From the NCBI GenBank assembly GCA_021397835.1, contig JAJFZO010000581.1, positions 806,001-870,000 on the forward strand: DNA of 64,000 nucleotides. Direction: 5' to 3'. Origin of the DNA: Moringa oleifera (taxonomy: Eukaryota > Streptophyta > Magnoliopsida > Brassicales > Moringaceae). The notes beneath the pieces were generated by a model. It did no database searches and was not told where the DNA came from. It saw nothing but the letters and a program-made list of their open reading frames with translations. Position 1 is the stretch's first letter. Every line of letters starts with the position of its first letter. Of this stretch, positions 1-10,195 are shown one piece after another. The position numbers were made by a program, and so were the translations under genes.

Positions 1-2
1 GT

Positions 3-83
3 TGGGAGGGAGCAATGGGGGAGCAGGGCACTATTTATACTGGGAAGAACTTCAACTCCTTCAGCCACAACAACTTATGTTAG
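3..83 (+). CDS. possible C-terminal tail of an unknown gene (partial)
   Basis: The frame opening at base 3 reads 26 residues with protein-like composition and ends in TAG at 81-83, after which the DNA turns strongly AT-rich. It could be the last exon of a gene lying left of the window. I do not recognise the family and the piece is too short to test. Other frames over the same bases are also open, so this is a weak call. Confidence 0.22.
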   Translation, partial: WEGAMGEQGTIYTGKNFNSFSHNNLC

Positions 84-1915
84 TATTTATGCACATCCCA
101 TGTGCCGTACTGATATATATGCATTTATCGTATATGTGGGCTCTGAATTTTTCTTGCTTGTTTGGGATTTTCTTGTTGTATATTATATACTTCAAATCTC
201 TTAAAATGTTTTTGGTAAAAAACAAAAATCATTGCATCTTTAGGTAATGTTATGTGTTATTATAGTTTCCTGTAAAGTATAAATTATTAATTTGATTTGA
301 TAAAATTTTAATATTTTTAATATATTAATCATAATGTAAATTTTATAATTTTTTAATGAGCATGTGATTTTATGTGAATTAGTTTAAACATTAATATTAA
401 TATTTTATATAAATCAATATATTTAAATTTTACATTAAGTGTGGACATATTAGTTGACATGCAATATAAATTTAAATACATCATAATTTCTTTAATACGT
501 CTTTTTTAATAAATTAATAAAAATTATAATATAACATATTAAAAGATGTAATAATACAATTAGGATCAACCCATATAATGTGTTATCAAATCATAAATCT
601 TTATAAATTAATTTGAAAATCAATAAGTACCATGTTTAATGGGCTCGCTGCAGGTTCATGAAAAATAAAGAAATTTTAATAGAAAGAATAATTATACATA
701 ATTTGATTGATTAATATGTATGGTTAATTTTCATTATTTATCATAAGCATCCCGTAAGGCTTACATGTCATGATATGTATGTTATCATGCATGCACGATA
801 AAGCAAAGCCCCCATTACCAAATCGGATGTGAAATATACATTCAACCTGGACAGAGTTGAAACGGAGAAGTATCGAATTCGGCTTTGCAAATTGAGTTTC
901 ATTTTAAACAGAGCAGAGATAGCGCGCAATGATGCAGATGATATGTTTGCTAATTAAGAGCGGAAACGGCAATGAAAAATTAGAATGAATTGTATATTTT
1001 TTAAAAAATTATTTTTATTATTGAATGAGAATGACAACGTGCAAATGTCACAAGAATTTAAGATTAAAAGATAGGAATGACAATACAAAGGCCTTGCATC
1101 ATTTAACATTTTAATTTCTTAAGTTTAAGATAAATTATTATCTTAAAATAAAAAAATAAATACGTGGATGATATAAGTTTTACTTATTTTTTTAAAATTA
1201 TTTATTTTAATATTATAATAATTATTAAAATATATAATATTATTTTTTAATTAAAAATACATCAATCTTTTTAAAAGATGTACAAATAAATCTGTTACAT
1301 TTTTTTTTAAAAAATTTCGGGTCGAAGTAAATATACAAATAAAATTTTGCAGAAATGGTAGAGCAAGTGAACAGAGAAGAAAAAGTTTAAAGGGCGTTTC
1401 TTCTAAGTAAATATGTCTGGATCATTCATGCAGGGCTGATAATGGTGATTTTATCTTTGGATAATTTGAATTTGTAGACTTTTTGGTTTATGGGCCAACG
1501 AATTAGATATAAGCCATCCTGTCTGGCAATCAGTTTTCATGGGCTTGAATTTATCTAGTATGCTTGAGTCGAAGTTACCAGTTCTGTGGGCATAAGTGAG
1601 TTGACAATTGGAGCGAGTCCATGGATATGGGTTGGGTTTATCTGGGGTATAGCTCAGAGAAGCAGGATGCTTTTGGTGGTTGTACTGTGGTAGGTGGCAA
1701 AACAAAACCACTTAAAGCTACAGTGCTCAGTAGTAGTAACGCTACTGGTTTGAGGCTTTGAGCATCACTTTGTTTGGTTTGGCGATTTCTAGCCCCAAAA
1801 TCATTCTGTTGATCTGGTAATTTTCTTGATAACCCGAAGGCCTCTTGTTTCTTTGTTTCCTTTGTTTTATCTGGAAACTAATGATGATTGTAGCGTATGA
1901 TTTTCTATTAGACGC
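84..1915. other. AT-rich intergenic DNA and upstream flank of the trihelix gene
   Basis: About 250-1320 is very AT-rich with no codon structure or recognisable repeat. From about 1440 to 1915 composition becomes more balanced and T-rich, like a plant promoter or leader. The short open frames here on both strands match no family I know. No gene is called. Confidence 0.6.
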
Positions 1916-2268
1916 TGTTAGGATTCTGGATTCTTCTCCCTGCGATTCTGCCAAAATTCTGAATATGGACTCTTCTCCCTGTAGATCGAATTCTCAACAA
2001 TCAAATGGGTTGAGTCCAAATGCCCAGACAATGGACCTAAGCTCCACTGCTGCAAAACTCCCAATGCAACAAGTGCAGGCCCAATAGGAAAAGATTTTAC
2101 TTTGTAATTACAGAATTAAACTTTGATACATTTGATTAAGTTGGTTAACAATTCTGTAATTGTTACCCTACCTATAAATACATAATATGTGGCCTCAAAG
2201 ATGTTGAGCAGCCACCATCTTCCAAAAGAAATATACAGCAGCTTTTACAATTTTATACTATTTTATCT
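1916..2268 (+). mobile_element. putative solo LTR (Ty1/copia-like) with 5-bp target duplication
   Basis: A 353-bp segment starting TGTTAG is flanked by identical GACGC at 1911-1915 and 2269-2273. It has LTR anatomy: a TATA box (2173-2180) about 90 bp before its right end and A/T-rich 3' sequence. No internal retrotransposon region is present, so it would be a solo LTR left by LTR-LTR recombination. The right end is CT rather than the usual CA, which lowers confidence. Orientation is inferred from the TG start and TATA position. It sits about 540 bp upstream of the trihelix start codon. Confidence 0.6.
2173..2180 (+). promoter_or_regulatory. TATA box inside the solo LTR
   Basis: TATAAATA lies in a C/T-flanked context, with plausible start sites about 30 bp downstream, on the same strand as the trihelix gene. 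It probably served the retroelement; whether it now drives the neighbouring gene is inference. Confidence 0.45.
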
Positions 2269-2810
2269 GACGCTGTCTTAATTCTTGTTTCTCTTTTTTG
2301 ATCTGTTTATTTTCTGACTTAGTCCTTGTCTTTTCTTCATTGTAAAGGATTCCAGAGGCTATATTGCTGTTTGCATTGTTCTGATATGAAAATGAGATGA
2401 TTTAGACAATTCATTGTCGATAAAATCTGTTTTCATTTTTACTGCGTAAACTGAACCCCTCAGAGATGTACATTTGCTCTATTCAGGTTATGATTCCAAT
2501 ATTCACGTGACTCATCTCATGTTTGCTTAGAATGTGAAGGAAGTTGTAGTATGTCTCAACTGTCTGGATTGTCACTGTTAATCACGGATTTCACAGAGTT
2601 AACTGAACAATTTGGTTTGGCTTAATTACAAGTTCAAACTTCTTGTGAAAATGCTACCCTGAATACTTCACATTTCCCTATCTGTTGGCTATCTCTCTTT
2701 TTTTTGTTTTTTTGTTTCTTTTTTTTTTGTTGGTGGTCAAATAGATCAACACTTTATCGCTCTTTATTTTCTTATAGATTCTTTTATTTCATAGCGTGGT
2801 GGTGGGAAAA

Positions 2811-5800
2811 ATGGAAAGAAATAATGGTGGTGATGGGAGTCCTCGACGTAGGCGTTCTCAGGTAGCTCCAGAATGGACGGTTAAGGAGACACTCATTCTT
2901 GTTAATGAGATTGCTGCTGTTGAAGCAGACTGTTCAAATGCTTTGTCTGCCTTTCAGAAATGGAAAATAATGTCAGAAAATTGCACTGCTTTGGGTGTAC
3001 CTCGGTCTTTAAACCAATGTCGCAGGAAGTGGGAATTTTTGCTTGTTGAGTACAGCCAGATCAAGATGTGGGACCTGCAGTCTGGAAGTGATTCATATTG
3101 GTCTTTGGGAAAAGAAAGGAGGAAAGAACTTGGACTACCAGAGAATTTTGACAATGAACTTTTCCGAGCAGTAGAGTGTCTTGCGAGGGAACATGAGGAG
3201 AAAGCACAGACAGAAGTTGACTGTGAAGCAGTTGCTGAGGTCGATGACATGCTTGAAGCAATATCAAAACCAGGTATAATTTATCTCCAAAGTCATAACC
3301 GTTATTTAATTGCTTGCCAACGATGCTTATCTTATTTCCAGGAATGATGCTTGTGAAAAGCGGTTTATTTTAATAAATGCACTTGTGGCTACTTTTTCCT
3401 TTCACGTTGCATTTCGATTGTTGAGTATGTTAATTGTACGCACTCCTGTTAAATCTAATATGGTGCATTCATTGAAGAATGTTATTTTAAGTGAATCTCA
3501 TTTGTACTTGCTTATAAGGAATTTTTTGTGCTTCTATGCTTAAATCTTCAACTACTTATGGTAAGAGAAGAAGTAAGATAAGTTCTAGGTGCCTTGATTG
3601 TTGCTGTTGAAGTACTTTTATGTGAAAGAGTAGCACCCTCATCTTATTATCTCGTGACAGTTGTGAAGGGTACTGCTTAGATTGACATATACTTTCCTAT
3701 ATATATATGCACATAGTTCACTATTTTTACTGTTTCTCATGATATGCAACATGAAGGGTGATTCTATTGTAAACTTAACCTATCAGATTAATAATGTTTA
3801 TTATTTTCACTTATTTTGTATGTAAGTTGTAACCTTCAATGTCTTCCTCTTTCACCTTGGGGGTCTTTTCTCTGACTCATGTTTATGCTATAGCTATAAC
3901 TAGATAACCATATGGCTGGTCTTCCTCTAATCTTATTGCATTTCAACCTTTTCCAACATGTGGCTCTCTCCTTTTTGTAAATGTACTTGTGGCTGGTCCT
4001 CTTCCAACAGTCACTTTGATGGTCACTAATTGCAGTTCAATCCCTGAATATGTTAAATTGTACTCCCTCCTGTTAAAACTAATATTCTGTATGATTTCAA
4101 AATGTTCATTGGAGAATGTTAGTTAAGTGAATCTCATTTGTTACTTGCTAGTAAGGAATTTATGGTGCTTCTATGCTTAAATCTTCAGCTATTATGGTAA
4201 GAGCAGTTCTTGGTTGCCTCGATTGTTGCTTTTGAAGTGCATATATGTAAAGTGTAGCACACTTATCGTAATATCTCCTACGGCTGTATGGTGCACTGCT
4301 TAGGTTGACATATATTTTCTATATATGTGCACATAGTTTAATATTCTTTACTGTTTCTTATCATGTGCAACACCCATGGTCATGGGTTTTGTAAACCTAA
4401 CCTATCAGATTAACATTGTTTCTTATGTTCTCTTATTTTGTATGCAAGCTGTAACCTTCAACGTCTTCCTCTTTTTCCGTAGGTTGTCTCTCTATTTCCG
4501 CTCACCTCCACTTCTTATTCTGAAAGGAACAGAAGTATTAGATTGGTGGGAGGAACAACTTGTTTCATTTCACCTTTTAGACTTTGGCTCACGTATACCT
4601 TGTAGTTATAACTGGATGAGTACAATAGATGGCTGTTCTTATTCCAACTTTGCCCGTCTTCTTTTAATAAATCCACCTATGGCTGTTTTTTTTAATTTAA
4701 AAATTTCCAACTTTCTCGTTGATGATCACTTATTTCATTTCAGTCCTTGAGGATATTAATTGTACACTCTCTTGTTAAATCTAATATAATGTATTGTTTT
4801 CAAAATGCTAATTGGATAAATATTATTTGAAGTGGAACTCATTTTTGCTTGCTAGTGAGGAATTTATGGTGCTTCTTTGCTTTACTCTTCAGCTAATTAT
4901 GGTAAGAGAGGTTCTAGGTTGCCTTGATTGTTGCTGTTGAAGTGTATTTACGTGAAAGAGTAGCATGTTTATCTTAATATCTCCTAACAGGATGAGGGGT
5001 ACTGCTCAGGTTGACATATATTTTCCTATATATAGGTACATAGTTCATGATTCTTTACTGTTCTTATGATGTTTGACATGAATGATCATCGAATTGTACA
5101 CCTAACCTATCAGATTAACATTGTTTCCTATTTTCTCTTTTTTAATATGAGCTGTCCCCTTCAATGTCTTCCTCTTTTGCACTAGGTGTTATTTTCTCTA
5201 TCCCCCCCGTGTTCTTATAACTGGATAACTAACAAAACTCCTTTATCTCAAAACATATTTTTCATATTGTCATTGATTGTTCTTATTCTTGTAGCCTAGT
5301 AATATAGATGTGATCTTAAATATCATGTTTCCTCATTCTAATTGTCTCTGTACGTTGTTTTGAGCCTGAGTTCTGTTTCTTTATCGTTCTGTGTCCCAGG
5401 GTCCAAGAGGCCAAGGCTACAGGCAAATGTTGTGGAGGAGAAGCCTGATAAGACCTGGAAAATAGAGAGCCTGCCGAAAATCCTCAGGGAGGAAAAGCCT
5501 CCAATAAGCCATACAGAAGTGAAGGCTGAGAAAGGGTTGGTGGAACAAAAGCCTCAAAAATCTGAAATAGATGAAAAGAAGATGATCAGCTTTGGAATAA
5601 AGGAGCAAATGATGGCAGCAAAACTCTGTGAGAATGCAGAACTGATCCATACTATAGTGAAAGAGGAGGCTGCAGATGTTGCTGCTGACCAGAATGCTGA
5701 GGACTTTCAAACTCAATTTGTGATACAGCAAGGGCATCAGGTAATCACATGCCATGCAAATCTGATAGACATCCCTAAGCAGTTTCATGATCTTGTTCAT

Positions 5801-5812
5801 GGATCTGACTAA
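2811..5812 (+). CDS. trihelix (GT-type, MYB-like) transcription factor
   Basis: Exons are 2811-3273 and 5400-5812, giving 291 residues; the join is in phase. Residues about 20-105 form a trihelix DNA-binding domain with its conserved tryptophans (EWTVKE, QKWKIM, CRRKWEFL), followed by the fourth-helix segment ending in LPENFDNELF. Exon 2 encodes a lysine/glutamate-rich region with a basic KRPRL patch that could be a nuclear localisation signal. The protein should bind GT-element promoter DNA in the nucleus; targets are unknown. The first ATG at 2811 is used because the upstream in-frame extension has only a GTG. A leader intron is possible, with acceptors near 2777 or 2794. The single 2.1 kb intron holds three copies of a repeat. 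A likely poly(A) region is near 6160-6175. The family call is firm; the subfamily is not. Confidence 0.85.
3425..5235. repeat. three-copy degenerate tandem repeat in the trihelix intron
   Basis: Copies start near 3425, 4048 and 4752. A left anchor (AATTGTAC at 3432, 4056, 4758) and a right anchor (GTCTTCCT at 3841, 4463, 5166) give matching periods of about 623 and 702 bp. Blocks shared by all three include CTAACCTATCAGATTAA-like and GATTGTTGCTGTTGAAGT-like stretches. The middle copy carries about 80-110 extra bases. Divergence by eye suggests an old duplication. A 124-codon open frame at 4376-4750 lies inside copy two and is not conserved in the others. Confidence 0.85.
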
Positions 5813-6340
5813 TTAGCAGTTCTGAAATCAGTGGGAAGCCTAGTAGTTTCTCTCACAGTTTTGTGAGCCATCAAGTAGAGCTTTTCTCTCAGCTCTGTAG
5901 TTGTTTCTCTGGCATTTTTGTAAGCCTGTGCTCTTGCAGTTGCCATCTAGCACAGTTGCTCTCACAGTTTTTAAACTGTCAGGCAGATAAACTTGTTTGT
6001 AGACTTTTAAGATTTTGTGAGTACAGTTGGCCAGATGGCCCAGACCTCTGATACTGTCCAGAGATCAAATTTCAGAAAGTCACTTTGCTCATACTCTGCT
6101 TTGTCTTTATTGTCTGAAAAATGCTATGTTCTTAAGGTTCTCTCTGCTCCCATGGCCATGAAAATAAAATTTTTTATGAAGTTCGCCATCGCCCTCGCCC
6201 TCGCCCGGATATCTGGGAGAGTCAGTGGGCCCCGTTTTAGTGCCACTATCAGTGAGGTCCATTAGGTTATCACATGATATTATGTAAAATTTGTAAAATT
6301 TAAAACAGCGTTAAAAAATTTGAAACTTGAAACGCAAAAC
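5813..6340. other. 3' UTR of trihelix gene and spacer before tRNA
   Basis: The first 350 bases look like 3' UTR, with an AATAAAA-type signal near 6164. A short CGCCCT-type repeat follows at about 6185-6205. No further gene is seen. Confidence 0.5.
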
Positions 6341-6412
6341 GACTCCACTGGGGATCGAACCCAGAATCTCTGGTTCCGTAGACCAGCGCCTTATCCATTG
6401 GGCCATGGAGTC
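6341..6412 (-). tRNA. tRNA-Arg (anticodon ACG)
   Basis: The reverse strand folds into a complete 72-nt cloverleaf. The 7-bp acceptor stem GACTCCA/TGGAGTC is perfect. The anticodon stem CTGGT/ACCAG encloses loop CTACGGA, giving anticodon ACG (read as ICG, arginine CGN codons). The internal B box GGTTCGATCC and an A box TGGCCCAATGG match Pol III promoter consensus. A TTTT terminator begins one base after the 3' end. There is no intron. It lies between the trihelix gene and the DUF3537 gene, antisense to the former. Confidence 0.97.
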
Positions 6413-6609
6413 ATTGGCTGGTGGTTGTGGAATGTGAATCCACAGTTTACTTACTTATTTCAATAAATCATCGGATGAACTCAAATGAGTGCATATCATT
6501 ATATTTAGATTATAATATTGGTAGAAGGAATAGAGTCGTCCTCTTTGCTTCGTTTTTACAGGAGGGACTCATAATCCCTGCAGCCGTGCTGGCTGTGTGG
6601 GCGTACAGG

Positions 6610-8166
6610 CTAAGACAAAACGACCACCTTACTCAGTATCCACATCACCAAAGAGAACTCGAAGGCAAAGAGTGTATGAAGCAACCCCCGATCAAGAGCA
6701 TATCCGTACAGCGTTATCCCTTTATTGTTGTGTTGCAGATAGGCCACTTCAAAGCAAGAAGAAGAAATAAAACAGGAGACGCAGTGCTTTAGTTAATACA
6801 TTGGCTACTTAAAATTATGACCATTAATGAAAGCAATCGAAGATGTGAAAAACGGTTCTCACCTAAAGCTTGCCTGGTTTGGAAGAAGGAAGGGTCTTGT
6901 GAAGAGACTGTGGTGAGCATGTCAGATGAATCGGAGTCGCTATCGGAGCCTTTGTTGACTAGGCTGCCGTCGGCTGCTTGCAGGGTATGGGCTTTATTTT
7001 GTTCTGCTCCGGCGAAGGCACACGTCATGCGCATGTGCCATCTGGTTGCCACCGACACCATTCCCTGAGCTCTGTGTGTGATTCTTGCGGCACCCAACAG
7101 GCACAGGAAGAAGCCACTCAGCTGAACAGCTGAACAGACCTGCACGAGTAATAATCAAATCGAAGATGAAGAGATCAAACGAGCCCTTGGCTTGTTAGTC
7201 GAGGCTTGTACTTACCACGAGATCGCCGGAAGTGAGGAAGCTTTTGTCCGAGTTTGAAGCCAAAACCAGCAGCAAAGCCGCAAACTGACTAACCGTGATT
7301 ACAATCGAAGATGCAATGATGAAGAGGCGATACCTATGGCTTGTAGCCGATAGCTGTTTCTTGATCCTCACATGCTCCCTAAACACGACCCGAACATCTG
7401 ATCCACATCCTTCAAAAATCTTATGCAGCCCTCCAAACCTAAGTATCTGTAGCTCACAGGTCAACCGAAACAGCACACAAACCAGCAGAAACACGCCTGT
7501 TCGATAAACCCACGAGACCATAACGAGGAGGAACATGATTGAGTTCAACGGAAGACCTGCATTGATATTCATGAAAGGTATCGATACTTTCACGGTCGAG
7601 AAGAAGATGATCTTGTGTGCAAGTTCAACGAAAAGAGACGGTAAAAGTATGCATGCCAGGTAACGAAACGCCTTGTCAAGCTCGCGTGTGTATCCACGCC
7701 TAACAAACACTGAATCCTCTTGTAGCCCATCAAGGAACAGGAGCTGACGCAGACCATATCTTCTAAAGAAACAGACAAGAGTCAAGAAACCGATTCCGGC
7801 TAGTCCGGACTCGGGAAACTGAGCCACCACGTTGAAGGAAATGAGGTCAGTGTCAGACGAAGAGGCAGGGATTTCAACTGAGGCGCAGCTTATGACGGGG
7901 ACTATAATGGTGAGGAAGATGAACACGGAGTACGATATGAATTTTCCGAAGCATGACGAGTGATCTAGCGCACACCACCTGAGGCTTATACGAAAGTGGC
8001 TCAGGTCATCAAAGAGCAAAGACTTAGATCTTGGATACGATGGTTGCAGAAGTAAAGGCACTTTATTAGGCTGGCTTTGTTCATCTTCTTGTCCCGGCAA
8101 TGATGCTCCTCCATCTGAGAATTGAATGTCGATTTGGGTCTCGCCGGCGTCCGTGGATGGCTCCAT
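6610..8166 (-). CDS. DUF3537 multi-pass membrane protein (gustatory-receptor-like family)
   Basis: Three exons on the minus strand, 8166-7216, 7139-6863 and 6746-6610, give 454 residues. An acidic hydrophilic N-terminus is followed by the family signature around LRWCALDHSSCFGKF and about seven hydrophobic segments, the last in the final exon (FEFSLVMWILSKVVV). A serine/aspartate-rich loop (SDSDSDSS) lies before the last segment. The last exon is short and easily missed; it ends at TAG 6612-6610. The start at 8166 fits the family's acidic N-terminus; the frame stays open to an ATG at 8460, but that extension looks like leader sequence. DUF3537 proteins are plant membrane proteins of unknown function that have been proposed as distant relatives of insect gustatory/odorant receptor channels. 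Ligand and location are unknown. Confidence 0.9.
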
Positions 8167-10195
8167 CGGTTGACCAGTACTCGCTTCTGTTAAGCCCTTA
8201 AAGGGGAAGGGAAAGCGGTTATTAACTGCGAGAGAACTGATGTGAGGCCTTATAGTGTCTTGCTTGGAATCAGCAAGGAGCCTGTGACACGGGCAAACTT
8301 TTCCTGTGTTGCAGGGAGTGATGGCCTTGAAGGAGTAAATAATATGTTGCTTGCCACTTCGTTCTCGATTACATGCTTTTTTCCAAGCACATATACCAAA
8401 GCTTATTTTAACACCAATGCTACATGGAAATTGGAAGGTCACATGCATTTTTGTTTCCATAGGAACATTTACTATTGAAATTAAGATATGAGTTATTAAA
8501 CTTTTTAAAAAAATTAATTAGAACACGTAACAACTTAATGACCTTTTAAACTTCATATTAAAGGGCTCAACACCATCTTTATCTTCGTTATTGATCTGTA
8601 ATGATTTTTTTCAAAAAAGCTTAATTGAAAATGTCACTGATTTACAATGTTCATCAATTCAGAAAATTAATCTGCTGGATGGAAGAATTTATATCATTTA
8701 TAAGGTTCAGTTTTCTTAGAAATCACTCTTACAAAAATGATCATTTTTTTAATGGATACGGACCGTTCTTATCGATCAATTTGAGTCTATCATTAAATAA
8801 ACTATTTTTTAAAATGCTTTACTAATTAAAATTGTTAATAAGCCCATGAATTTTGACTAAGAAAACAAATTTAATAATCTTTAAAAACCCAGAAAAAAAA
8901 TGTTGATTATTTAAAAATTGCATGGGTTGCCGAAAGCAGAGGACATGGGTATTTGTAAGGTCTAAAGCAGGAAAGGCGAAAAAGAAGGAGCTTGCTTTGT
9001 CCCGTGACTTTCTCTCCCTCCCCGCTTGCCTTCAACTGGATTCTTCACCTTGTTGTCTCTATTCCTTCCTTCATGCAGTCCTGATATTTCATTCTTTCCG
9101 TCCCGGCTTGCCCCAAATTCACGCGACCACTGAGAGGATTAAGGCCGAACACCTGGACTTACTCCCAGCCACATTGTTCTACAATCCAACTGTCTTTGCT
9201 TATGACAATTGCCACGTGTTGATTTTCCAAGAGATCCATCAGGCGGATGTGGGTATTCAAGCTCGGCCCAATAACACTTGCGCTTAGCTTAGCTTCCCAG
9301 CTATGCAGATAAAATTGGGCAATTGGACTATTTTGGGTCAGGTAACATGGAAAATGGGCTGAATCAGATTTCCTTATCCGAATTGGTTGAGTTTTGCAAA
9401 ACTTATTATTATTATTATTATTTTAAGAGAGAATCTGATAAAAAGAGAGAGAGAGTAGAATAACATAAATTATTAATTTTTTGTACCATTGGACTAAAAA
9501 ATAATTTATTATGAATTTTTATACATAATTATTAAAAAATAAAAATAAAATATTGATGTAATTTGTATTAAATTTTTGATAAAAATATAAGCATGATTTT
9601 TATAATTTTTAATATCAATTAAAAATATTTTTTTTTAATTTTATTAAATTGCAGTGAGTTATCATTTTTTTAAAAAAATAAAATACAAATAAAATTAACA
9701 TAAAATACTATTGTTATTTTAATATATTAAATTACAAAAATACTCCTTATTCTTCTCATCATAAATTTAACATAGGTTAAATAGAAAATCTTTATCCCAA
9801 AAGTACTCTGACAACATAGAATTCGGCAAACTGTCATTGCTTGTGACAGTGCTGATTAAGAAGATGAAGACATAATTGGGAAGCAGCTAGATATTATTTT
9901 ACAGACGGCTAAGCCAACGATAACAACATCATTAACAAGGCAAATAACAGTCACAAACCAGGAAAAGCAAGGAAAAAATAAATACAAAAGGGTGAGGAAG
10001 GAATGGAATACAAACAAACAATGTACATGCCGGCCTCAACGCACAGCTCATCTTCAATCGAGAGGACTTTGTCATTCACACCCTCATAAGTATCTGTCCC
10101 TTATTGCTTCCTTCCCCTCAAATTCTTCAGTCTTCTTCCATCTGGGCTCTGTCTCTGCTCATTGGTTCATCTCTCTCTCTCCGGTTCATGCTTTA
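8167..10195. other. divergent promoter region between DUF3537 gene and LRR kinase
   Basis: 8167-8460 is probably 5' leader of the DUF3537 gene. 8480-8900 and 9400-9780 are AT-rich, with a TTA microsatellite near 9404-9420. A more GC-balanced island at 8920-9300 contains a G-box and an open frame of 121 codons (8922-9287) that I do not recognise. 9800-10195 is the likely leader of the LRR kinase, rich in CT near its start. Confidence 0.5.
9213..9218. promoter_or_regulatory. G-box (CACGTG)
   Basis: A palindromic CACGTG in the context GCCACGTGTT lies in the GC-balanced island between the divergent DUF3537 and LRR-kinase genes. This is the core for plant bHLH/bZIP factors, including ABA and light response elements. 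Function is inferred from the motif and position only. Confidence 0.4.

Noticed and set aside
4376..4750. 124-codon open frame in the trihelix intron
   Set aside because: Lies in the second repeat copy and is not kept open in copies one and three.
6421..6792. Plus-strand open frame with a plausible splice acceptor and basic C-terminal sequence
   Set aside because: The minus strand of the same bases encodes the last DUF3537 exon with exact frame and family match; the plus frame is its shadow.
8167..8460. N-terminal extension of the DUF3537 protein from an ATG at 8460
   Set aside because: The frame is open but composition is unlike the family; the ATG at 8166 begins the expected acidic N-terminus.
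8922..9287. 121-codon open frame from an ATG
   Set aside because: No recognisable domain, no splice context, lies in the shared promoter island with a G-box.
9992..10195. Upstream extension of the LRR kinase
   Set aside because: Starts only from GTG; the ATG at 10196 leads directly into a signal peptide.
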